Shown here: positions 53,198 through 60,456 of the stretch, piece after piece
Numbering within the stretch: position 1 is the stretch's first letter
Layout of the letters: each line of letters opens with the position of its first letter
Origin: Desulfamplus sp.
GTDB taxonomy: Bacteria; Desulfobacterota; Desulfobacteria; Desulfobacterales; Desulfobacteraceae
Length of the DNA stretch: 64,000 nt
Reading direction: 5' to 3'
Assembly (NCBI GenBank): GCA_015232455.1
Contig: JADFZQ010000010.1
Location: forward strand, 1-64,000
Notes under the pieces: model-generated
What the model was told of the DNA's origin: nothing
What the model saw: the letters and a program-made list of their open reading frames with translations, nothing else
Databases searched by the model: none
Position numbers and translations under genes: made by a program

Positions 53198-53467
53198 CTA
53201 TCTTATATACATAGGAATATTCTCAATAATGCGTGCTGTATATTCGGTGAACTGTTCAAGCATCCAAGGAGCAAAAAAGAGAAGAGCTGCAAAAACAGCA
53301 ATAATCTTAGGAACAAATGAGAGTGTCATCTCCTGAATAGATGTTACAGCTTGAAATACACTTACAGCAAGACCCACAATTAAACCGAGCATAAGCATTG
53401 GCATTGATGTCATCAAAGTCATCATAATCGCCTCTTTTGCAAATTCAATAATAAATTCAGGGGTCAT
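53198..53467 (-). CDS. fliQ: Flagellar export gate protein FliQ
   Basis: An 89-residue protein with two membrane helices (about 15-38 and 52-74). The sequence MTPEFIIEFAKEAIMMTL, GLIVGLAVSVFQAVTSIQEMTLSFVPK is characteristic, including the FQAxTxIQExTLxFxPK block. It forms the helical gate with FliP and FliR. It lies 51 bases after fliP. Confidence 0.94.
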   Translation of the reverse strand: MTPEFIIEFAKEAIMMTLMTSMPMLMLGLIVGLAVSVFQAVTSIQEMTLSFVPKIIAVFAALLFFAPWMLEQFTEYTARIIENIPMYIR

Positions 53468-53518
53468 GCAGCTACCTTTTGCTGTCCAATATAACGAAAT
53501 GATTTTTAGTCATTGTTT

Positions 53519-54316
53519 TCAAAAAGTTATCCCAAAACTCTTCATCATTGAGCCAATAAGAAGATTCCAGCCATCTACAAGCACAAAGAGCATTAGTTTA
53601 AAGGGCATTGAGATCATAACAGGCGGAAGCATCATCATACCCATTGCAAGCAAAACAGACGCAACCACCATGTCAATTACTAAAAAAGGGACATACAAGA
53701 CAAAACCAATTATAAAGCCTGTCTTTAATTCGCTTATAACATAGGCTGGAATTAAAATCAGAAGTGATACATCATCTCTATTTTCAGGCTTACTAACCTT
53801 AGCTCCTTTAACAAACATAGCAATATCAGCCTCTCTTGTATTGACTAAAAGGTAGTTTCTTATTGGAATCTGAGCCTCATGGAATGCCTCTTTATATGTG
53901 ATTCTATTCTCAAGATATGGGTTTAACGCTTTATCATAAATCTCTTGCCCAACTGGACGCATTATAAAAAAGGTCATAAATAGAGCCAAACCAACTATTA
54001 CCTGATTTGGCGGGCTTGTTTGGGTTCCAATTGCCTGTCTTAAAAAATGAAATACTACAATAATGCGAGTGAAAGGAGTCATTAAAATAAGGATAGACGG
54101 TGCAAGACCAAGAATTGTAAGAAGAGCTATAATTTCAAGAACGATTGCAACGTGTTCAGGATTATCTGGATTGGCTGGCTCAACACCTATCTTAAGTGAT
54201 GGAATAGGGAATGTTACTGCTTGTGCAGCTTCAGAAGATATTGAAATAAACACCACTGCCGATAAAAGGATAGCAATAAAAAGAATTAAAACTTTGATAG
54301 GTTTAACTCTCACCAT
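53519..54316 (-). CDS. fliP: Flagellar export gate protein FliP
   Basis: A 265-residue membrane protein with a cleavable N-terminal signal-like helix (about 8-32), as usual for FliP. Conserved blocks are present: APSILILMTPFTRIIVVFHFLRQAIGTQTSPPNQVIVGLALFMTFFIM, YKEAFHEAQIPIRNYLL, LLILIPAYVISELKTGF and FLVIDMVVASVLLAMGMMMLPPVMISMPFKLMLFVLVDGW. It overlaps fliO by 14 bases, so translation is coupled. Confidence 0.95.
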   Translation of the reverse strand: MVRVKPIKVLILFIAILLSAVVFISISSEAAQAVTFPIPSLKIGVEPANPDNPEHVAIVLEIIALLTILGLAPSILILMTPFTRIIVVFHFLRQAIGTQTSPPNQVIVGLALFMTFFIMRPVGQEIYDKALNPYLENRITYKEAFHEAQIPIRNYLLVNTREADIAMFVKGAKVSKPENRDDVSLLILIPAYVISELKTGFIIGFVLYVPFLVIDMVVASVLLAMGMMMLPPVMISMPFKLMLFVLVDGWNLLIGSMMKSFGITF

Positions 54317-54689
54317 TTACACTCCCATTAACTATATCAGCTATATTTTTATATAATTTAGATTCAGCTTGCGAGTTAGATTCTGGCTTAACAATTTCAA
54401 TATTAGGATTTATAGATTCAGAATGTTTAATTATTGCAAGAGTTTGAATATTATTAGCTGTTATGCCGATAAGAAGGGTATTTCCCATAACTTCCATCAA
54501 AACCACTTTCTCTCTTGGTGAAAAGTGGTGAAGTGCAAGAACCTTAATATAATCATGCCGAGATTTAATAATATTAAGATTTGAAAATCGCTTTAACAGG
54601 TATAGAAGAGTTAAAAGAGAAGCAATTACAAGAAGAAGCACCCCTCCTGTTTTAAAAAATGCTGCCCAAATATCTGTGGAGTGGTTCAT
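54303..54689 (-). CDS. fliO: Flagellar assembly protein FliO
   Basis: A 128-residue protein with one membrane helix (about 14-32, GGVLLLVIASLLTLLYLLKRF), followed by a short cytoplasmic domain with KVLALHHFSPREKVVLMEVMGNTLLIGIT, which is typical of FliO. It helps FliP fold and assemble. It lies between fliN and fliP in the standard order and overlaps fliP by 14 bases. The C-terminal tail (about 90-128) is polar and poorly conserved. Confidence 0.88.
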   Translation of the reverse strand: MNHSTDIWAAFFKTGGVLLLVIASLLTLLYLLKRFSNLNIIKSRHDYIKVLALHHFSPREKVVLMEVMGNTLLIGITANNIQTLAIIKHSESINPNIEIVKPESNSQAESKLYKNIADIVNGSVNGES

Positions 54690-54760
54690 CAGTTTTTTAA
54701 CCCACCAACCTTAAGGTTATGAAAGCACTATTTTGTAAATGTTTAAGTTTATGAAAACAG

Positions 54761-55084
54761 TTAATTTGTAAGGCTTTTTACTCTATCCATTGGAGTGATG
54801 ATGTCTGTTAGACGCACACCAAATTTTTCATTAACAACAACTACCTCTCCACGAGCAATGAGCTTACGATTTATATAAACTTCAAGAGGCTCTCCAGCAA
54901 GTTTATTAAGTTCAACAATTGATCCCTGACTCAATTGCAAAAGATCATTTACAAGCATCCTTGTTTTGCCAAGCTCTACAGAAAGCTCTAAAGGAATATC
55001 TAAAATAAATGATAACTCCCGCTCTCCAGACTCATCTCCAGTAGTAACCGATTTAGTATCTATATTTCCATTTTGATTTGCCAT
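54761..55084 (-). CDS. fliN: C-ring protein FliN
   Basis: A 107-residue SpoA-domain protein. FILDIPLELSVELGKTRMLVNDLLQLSQGSIVELNKLAGEPLEVYINRKLIARGEVVVVNEKFGVRLTDI is the standard FliN core, written here to show order; the key blocks are IPLELSVELG, GSIVELNK and GEVVVVNEKFGVR. FliN forms the lower C-ring that binds CheY-P and docks the export ATPase complex. It lies 129 bases after fliM; the gap contains a palindrome. Confidence 0.94.
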   Translation of the reverse strand: MANQNGNIDTKSVTTGDESGERELSFILDIPLELSVELGKTRMLVNDLLQLSQGSIVELNKLAGEPLEVYINRKLIARGEVVVVNEKFGVRLTDIITPMDRVKSLTN

Positions 55085-55146
55085 AATTTTACACCATAGA
55101 TTTTATATTTTTTTTGCTGATGCAATTTAAATCCAATCTCAAATCA

Positions 55147-55172
55147 TAGAGACGAACATCAGTGCGTCTCTA
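55147..55172. repeat. GTAGAGACG-type palindrome in the fliM-fliN gap
   Basis: TAGAGACG (55147-55154) pairs with CGTCTCTA (55165-55172), with partly complementary bases inside. Read on the minus strand it begins GTAGAGACGCAC, close to the element at 41773-41804. It lies between the fliM stop and the fliN start. Confidence 0.6.
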
Positions 55173-55213
55173 CTTATATTTTTGTTCTAATTCAGGTTAA
55201 AGTCTCATTTCTT

Positions 55214-56197
55214 TTATTTCAACTTCAACTTCTCTTCAACCCTAAATGCCTGAAAACCTCTTCTTACACCTGCATATCCTTTTATTTTTGGAAGATCGCC
55301 TACATACCCTGTCAACATCTCAGTAGCATCGTGATCCAACTGAATAATATCACCTTTTTGCATAAGCCAGAGTCTCTCTCCTGTTATTTCAGTTGCACCT
55401 AACTCTATTCTAAGTTCAACCATAGATTCTAAAATTACAGACTCTAACATTTCACGCCATGCAAGGTCTGTCTGTTCAATCTCTGCCTGAAATCCAGAAG
55501 CTAACTTTGATCTTAAAGGTTCTATCATTGAGTATGGAAGACAAACAATCAAATTTCCAGCAATCTGCTCAAGCTCAATCTCAAATCTTGTAACAATAAC
55601 TAGATCAGTCGGAAGAACTATTGCTGCAAACTGAGGGTTCATCTCAGACCTTACAAGCGATGTTTTAATATTTTCAATAGGACCCCATGCAGTTTCAATG
55701 TTTTTAAGACAAGCTACAACAACCTTTTTTGTAGCAACCTCCTCAATGACTGTAAAATCTCTTCCTTCGACCCTTGCTCTGCCTGAACCTTCACCGCCAA
55801 AAAAAGTATCTATAAGGTTATATACAAGTTGGCTCTCAAGAATAACAAGTGCAAGACCTCTTAAAGGCTCCATTCTAAATACGTGTAAACTTGTTGGAAC
55901 AGGAAGGCTTCTTACAAATTCAGAAAACTTAAGTGTATCAAGAGGGTTAGCACTAACATCTACGTTTGTTTGAAGCAGAGTTGACATGCTTGCCCGCAAC
56001 TCTCTTGCAAGACGCTCATTAATAACATCAAAGGTGGGCATCCTTGCCCTGACAACCTTATCTTGACTTGAGAAATCATAAAGGGCGATACCATCGGCTG
56101 AAATAGGGGCTTCCGCCTCTTTTTCAACCTCAACTTCGCCTGAATCAAGACCAGCAAGTAGGCTGTCAACCTCATCTTGAGATAGTATTTCGCTCAT
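55214..56197 (-). CDS. fliM: C-ring protein FliM
   Basis: A 327-residue rotor switch protein. The N-terminal CheY-binding peptide is MSEILSQDEVDSLLAGLDSG. A CheC-like middle domain follows (YDFSSQDKVVRARMPTFDVINERLARELR, LRGLALVILESQLVYNLIDTFFGG) and then a C-terminal SpoA domain (VELRIELGATEITGERLWLMQKGDIIQLD). Length is normal. It sits between fliL and fliN. Its N-terminal peptide is the template for the repeated motifs in the protein at 43881-45659. Confidence 0.96.
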   Translation of the reverse strand: MSEILSQDEVDSLLAGLDSGEVEVEKEAEAPISADGIALYDFSSQDKVVRARMPTFDVINERLARELRASMSTLLQTNVDVSANPLDTLKFSEFVRSLPVPTSLHVFRMEPLRGLALVILESQLVYNLIDTFFGGEGSGRARVEGRDFTVIEEVATKKVVVACLKNIETAWGPIENIKTSLVRSEMNPQFAAIVLPTDLVIVTRFEIELEQIAGNLIVCLPYSMIEPLRSKLASGFQAEIEQTDLAWREMLESVILESMVELRIELGATEITGERLWLMQKGDIIQLDHDATEMLTGYVGDLPKIKGYAGVRRGFQAFRVEEKLKLK

Positions 56198-56258
56198 TAC
56201 TTTAACTTAACTCTTTAATAAAAAATTGTCCTTAAAATTATAGTTTATAGACATACAA

Positions 56259-56897
56259 TTACTGCACAATAAAAGTGGTAAAATAGATATTTTTTATAAT
56301 CTTTGAAGGCAATGATTTATTCAACTCTTGAATAAGGCGATATTTAAAATTTAATTTGCCGTCTGGTGTCCTTAATGTAAGCCAACTCATCTTTTTTATT
56401 TCAGATTCTACAACCTGACGAAGTTTATCTGTATTTGCTTCAATCTCTTTTCGCATTTCAGGCTTATTTATTTCAATGGAAAGTTTTAGTGTAAGGTAGC
56501 TGAGAGATTCGCTCTCCTGTAATTTTATCTTTTCAAATTTTTCTAAATCTACAATATCAGGAAAGTCAGGTTCAGGAGGTAAAATTGGTTTGCCATCTTT
56601 ATCTACTTCTCCTTTTTCTGTTTTACTATTCTCCTCTATTTTAGCTTGTTCAGCTTTATCAGCATCGATTTTTTTTAGAAAAAAGTACCACCCAGCAAAG
56701 CCCGCCCCTGCAAGAATTACAATGAGAATCAAAAATATAATCATAAATTTCAAACTAAATATCTTTTTGAAAAATGATTTTTTTGCAGGCTCACCCTCTT
56801 TTTTAATCTCTTTAGGAGATTGAGCAACTGGCTTTTTAACTTTAGCAGAATTTTTTTCTTTCTCTAAGTTTTTATCTTTTTTCTTGAACCCAAACAA
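56259..56897 (-). CDS. fliL: Flagellar basal-body protein FliL
   Basis: A 212-residue protein with TTG start and AGGATAGGG upstream. It has a Lys-rich cytoplasmic N-terminus (1-50), a membrane helix (51-74), an acidic linker and a periplasmic FliL domain (VDLEKFEKIKLQ, YLTLKLSIEIN, KLRQVVESEIKKM). FliL rings around stators and supports torque. A second FliL-like domain occurs at 43881-45659. The gene follows flgE after a palindrome that may separate the two transcription units. Confidence 0.88.
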   Translation of the reverse strand: MFGFKKKDKNLEKEKNSAKVKKPVAQSPKEIKKEGEPAKKSFFKKIFSLKFMIIFLILIVILAGAGFAGWYFFLKKIDADKAEQAKIEENSKTEKGEVDKDGKPILPPEPDFPDIVDLEKFEKIKLQESESLSYLTLKLSIEINKPEMRKEIEANTDKLRQVVESEIKKMSWLTLRTPDGKLNFKYRLIQELNKSLPSKIIKNIYFTTFIVQ

Positions 56898-56967
56898 TAC
56901 CCTATCCTTTAGAAATATCTATTATAAATTTATTACTTTTTTTATCTATTACCTACATTTTAATTTA

Positions 56968-57000
56968 AGATTTGACAACTTTTAAAAAGTTGTCAAATCT
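56968..57000. repeat. Perfect 16-bp-stem palindrome overlapping the flgE stop, copy 2
   Basis: AGATTTGACAACTTTT (56968-56983) is exactly complementary to 56985-57000 around one base. It touches the flgE stop codon (56999-57001) and is closely similar to 18752-18788, sharing GATTTGACAACTTTT and its complement. It probably works as a terminator or as a 3'-end RNA protector for flgE. Confidence 0.7.
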
Positions 57001-59224
57001 ATCTCTTCATACCAATTACAGTATTTAACATATCATCAACAGTTGTGATTGTCTTTGAATTTGCTTGAAAACCTCTTTGAGTTGTTATCATTCTAACAAA
57101 CTCCTCTGAAATATCAACATTAGACATCTCAAGAGAGTTGGGGCTTAAAGTTCCAAGACCATTTTCACCGGGTCTGTTGGTAATTGCTTCACCACTATCG
57201 CGTGTTTGACGGAAAAGGTTACCACCAACGCTAAAGAGTCCATTATTATTGAGAAATTTTGCAAGTCCTACACGAAACAAGGGAATAAGTTCTCCGTTAG
57301 AGTATAAACCTGTAATAGTTCCATCTACTGCTATGTCAACACCTTCAAGGCTTCCAGCTGGATAACCATCAGCATCTTGATATACAGTTGTAGATGCTTT
57401 GGCAAATTGCGTAGTTGACATAGCATCTTTTGTCCAAGTTTGATTAACATACTGAGAGCCTATATTAAATTTAATATCAGACTCTGTGGTACCAAACTCT
57501 CCACCAAGAAAATCTGTCTTAAAATCAAAATAGCCTGTCTCTTCAAGCTCTTTATCTTCAATTTTTGTCCATGCGTTGCTTCCATTTATATTAAATATGA
57601 TGCCGCTTGGATTTATAAGAGATTCTGTGAAATTGAACACTATATCCTCTGTATCGTTTTCACCGCCTGATCCATCTATATCTATTATTGCTTTATCTTT
57701 ATCTCCTGAAATAGTCATGTTAGGGTATGTTACTAACCAAGGAGTTTCGGTAGGATCAGTAGGATCTAATGGGTTTGTTGTATATGTAGGAGGATCTGTA
57801 GAATTATCTATAGTTACAGTACCCCAAGTCCAAGCAGGAGGTGTTGCAGTAGTGTCCCACATAATACTTATGCCACTACTATCTTGCGTCATAACCATAG
57901 GATCGTTTATCTCTATAGTTGTATTTCCTTCATCAGTGTCACCATCATATTTATCACCTTCAACTCCTTGTACATGAATATCTTTTTCAGCATTTATATC
58001 AAAAATAATCTGATTTCCAACTGCTGCTGGTTTATCTAATTTAATCTCAAGATCAGCCGTACCATCACCGTCCATATCAATTTTTATATTTTGATCATTG
58101 CTTCCTGCTAAAACAGAGAATGTAGGAGTACCACCAGCAGCAAGCGATCCTCCATAATTTCCGTCTGTGCCAGGCAATCCTGTCAATGGATCAATAGCTA
58201 ATGGAAGGCCAGAATAATCTATTGACCAACCATTAGGTGCATTGCCAGATACGTCGTTAGGATCATAAACAAGCTCAAAATCATATCCATCAAGCTTCAT
58301 TGTTTCACTATTACTAATTTTAAAATGTACATCTGTAGTTTTATTTTCTCCCCCTTTTGTATCAAGATTGCCAATTCTTCCCTCAAACCTATACATAGTG
58401 AGATCAACAATATCTCCGCTGCTTTTGCTAAAAGTAATTTTTCCTTTAGCTAAAAGACCTTGTCCTTCTGTTCCTTGAACAAGTGCCCTTTTATCATCTG
58501 CTGGAGAAGTAGTAACCATATATTCCCACTCATCACCGTTAGTAGAAGAACCTTTTTTATCATAGTAAATAGTTATATCATGAGGACTTCCTAATGAGTC
58601 ATATACTTTCACAACTGTCTGATAGCTATACTTTGAAGTTTCCATATTTGTTGTAGCAGTTGAACTTCCGTCCCAGAAATTTGCCATAACCTCTGCTTTG
58701 CTATCAGATGTAGAATTAAGATTTGCTATGACTGTTAATTCAGTACTCTTAGCAGGTGGAGATGTAAAACTTTGCATGACAATATCTCCAATTGCCCCGA
58801 CATCTTGACCTGTTTCAGAGTCTAAATTCCATCCTTGTACAATATAGCCTTGGGGATTTACAAATTGACCTGTTTCATCAAATTTGAAATTACCTGCTCT
58901 TGTATATAAATTATTACCATCTTCAACATCTTTAACAATAAAAAAGCCATCTCCACCAATTGCGAGGTCTGTTACATTACCTGTAGATTCAAGAGAACCC
59001 GAATCAAAGACTTTTGCAACCTCTGCTATGCCAATACCTCTTCCTACCTGACCCGTACCTGCCTGAGTTGCAATTGTCTGGCTAAGTGCGTCAGAAAAGG
59101 CAGAGGTACCTTTTTTAAATCCCACGGTGTTTGAATTGGCAATGTTATTACTTATAACCTGCATGGTATTACCCATGTTTATCAAACCGCTTGTACCTGT
59201 AAATAGTGAACTTGATAGTGCCAT
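56999..59224 (-). CDS. flgE: Flagellar hook protein FlgE
   Basis: A 741-residue hook protein, much longer than the roughly 400 residues of enterobacterial FlgE but within the range of large deltaproteobacterial hooks. The N-terminal rod-type motif is ALSSSLFTGTSGLINMGNTMQVISNNIANSNTVGFKK, followed by LAIGGDGFFIVKD. The C-terminal block is SLEMSNVDISEEFVRMITTQRGFQANSKTITTVDDMLNTVIGMKR. Together these make the D0 coiled ends. The middle (about 190-640) is an expanded variable region rich in Asp/Gly/Thr with DMDGDGTAD-like acidic loops that could bind calcium. Confidence 0.93.
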   Translation of the reverse strand: MALSSSLFTGTSGLINMGNTMQVISNNIANSNTVGFKKGTSAFSDALSQTIATQAGTGQVGRGIGIAEVAKVFDSGSLESTGNVTDLAIGGDGFFIVKDVEDGNNLYTRAGNFKFDETGQFVNPQGYIVQGWNLDSETGQDVGAIGDIVMQSFTSPPAKSTELTVIANLNSTSDSKAEVMANFWDGSSTATTNMETSKYSYQTVVKVYDSLGSPHDITIYYDKKGSSTNGDEWEYMVTTSPADDKRALVQGTEGQGLLAKGKITFSKSSGDIVDLTMYRFEGRIGNLDTKGGENKTTDVHFKISNSETMKLDGYDFELVYDPNDVSGNAPNGWSIDYSGLPLAIDPLTGLPGTDGNYGGSLAAGGTPTFSVLAGSNDQNIKIDMDGDGTADLEIKLDKPAAVGNQIIFDINAEKDIHVQGVEGDKYDGDTDEGNTTIEINDPMVMTQDSSGISIMWDTTATPPAWTWGTVTIDNSTDPPTYTTNPLDPTDPTETPWLVTYPNMTISGDKDKAIIDIDGSGGENDTEDIVFNFTESLINPSGIIFNINGSNAWTKIEDKELEETGYFDFKTDFLGGEFGTTESDIKFNIGSQYVNQTWTKDAMSTTQFAKASTTVYQDADGYPAGSLEGVDIAVDGTITGLYSNGELIPLFRVGLAKFLNNNGLFSVGGNLFRQTRDSGEAITNRPGENGLGTLSPNSLEMSNVDISEEFVRMITTQRGFQANSKTITTVDDMLNTVIGMKR

Positions 59225-59311
59225 AATGGTACCCCCATTTTACCTTATTCTTATATATATGTTATATTAATAACAATTCTAAATTTTTTATATCTTTACG
59301 TTCTATATTTG

Positions 59312-60421
59312 TTATTCAATACCTGTTACAGAAGCTATATTAACTAAATCGCTATTATCACCAGCTACAAGATATTGTGTTCCATTAATATATTTTATTC
59401 CAGTAACCTCTCCTGATTCAGATGATTTTGCTTTGCCAGATGCTGATTTTACAGAGTATGAATATACCCCGTCTGATACTGCATTTCCAGAGCTATCTGT
59501 ACCATCCCAATTGATAGTATTTTTGCCTACAGCAGTATTTTCTGCCGTAAGTTCAACACTGTTGACAACATTACCTTGTGAATCAATAACTTCAATCACA
59601 ACATCTTCTTGATTTTCCAATTCAAACTGAATACCACTGCCCGACAATTCACCACCTTGAACTGAAAAAAGATGACCTGAATAGGATATATCTTTACCAA
59701 GATAATCAAGAGCTGTCATTGATGTCTTTTCATCTGCCTTAACATCAGCAACTTTAATAATAGAGTCTGGACTTAAGAGAACTCCGCCAATGTCAAGGTA
59801 TGCTTTGCCATTTTGGTATGTAACACCATCAACTTTACCTGTGATTGTTGTAGGAAGCGTTGCATAGCCAGAGCCTGTATTTGCAAGAACTTCATAGGTA
59901 TATGCTCCATCAGCAACGACACTGCCTCCATTATCTTTTCCGTCCCAATCAATTTTATAATCACCTTTTGTCTGTTGTCCCGGATAAAGTGTTCTTACAA
60001 CATTTCCTTCTGAATCGGATATTTTAACCATGACATCAGCTTCTTTTGGAAGGGTGTAGCGTCCTATTGAAGGTTCTCCAGAAGTTACATCTAAAGAGTT
60101 GGCATTTCCTGTAACCTCTTTTCCAATAAGCGTTGAAGCATCTGTTTCAGAGCTTTTCTCAAAAGCTGCTGCCATAGATTCAACCGATTTATTTACATTA
60201 ATCAACTGTTCAAGAGATGAAAATTGTGCTAATTGGGCGGAAAAATCACTACCCTCCATAGGATTTAAAGGGTCTTGATTTTGAAGCTGTGCAACAAGCA
60301 TCTTAAGAAACGCCTCGCGTCCTAAATAGTCTTCTTCTTTCTTTTTCTCTGTATCATTAGTCTTGTAGGAGTCAGCAAGCTTTGCAAGGCTGGCGTTACC
60401 TGTAGCGTTAACTGTTGTCAT
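59312..60421 (-). CDS. flgD: Hook cap/assembly protein FlgD, with duplicated Ig-like module
   Basis: 369 residues from the ATG at 60421, which has GGGAG six bases upstream. A longer start at 60460 overlaps the fliK stop and looks less likely. The N-terminal FlgD motif is YLGREAFLKMLVAQLQNQDPLNPMEGSDFSAQLAQFSSLEQL. It is followed by two copies of the FlgD Ig-like plus Tudor-like module: KISDSEGNVV ... DWDGKDNGGSVVADGAYTYEV, and EVIDSQGNVV ... NWDGTDSSGNAVSDGVYSYSV. E. coli FlgD has one. It caps the growing hook and lies between fliK and flgE. Confidence 0.92.
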   Translation of the reverse strand: MTTVNATGNASLAKLADSYKTNDTEKKKEEDYLGREAFLKMLVAQLQNQDPLNPMEGSDFSAQLAQFSSLEQLINVNKSVESMAAAFEKSSETDASTLIGKEVTGNANSLDVTSGEPSIGRYTLPKEADVMVKISDSEGNVVRTLYPGQQTKGDYKIDWDGKDNGGSVVADGAYTYEVLANTGSGYATLPTTITGKVDGVTYQNGKAYLDIGGVLLSPDSIIKVADVKADEKTSMTALDYLGKDISYSGHLFSVQGGELSGSGIQFELENQEDVVIEVIDSQGNVVNSVELTAENTAVGKNTINWDGTDSSGNAVSDGVYSYSVKSASGKAKSSESGEVTGIKYINGTQYLVAGDNSDLVNIASVTGIE

Positions 60422-60456
60422 GTCATCTTCTCCCTTATTTATATGCCCTTTTTTTA

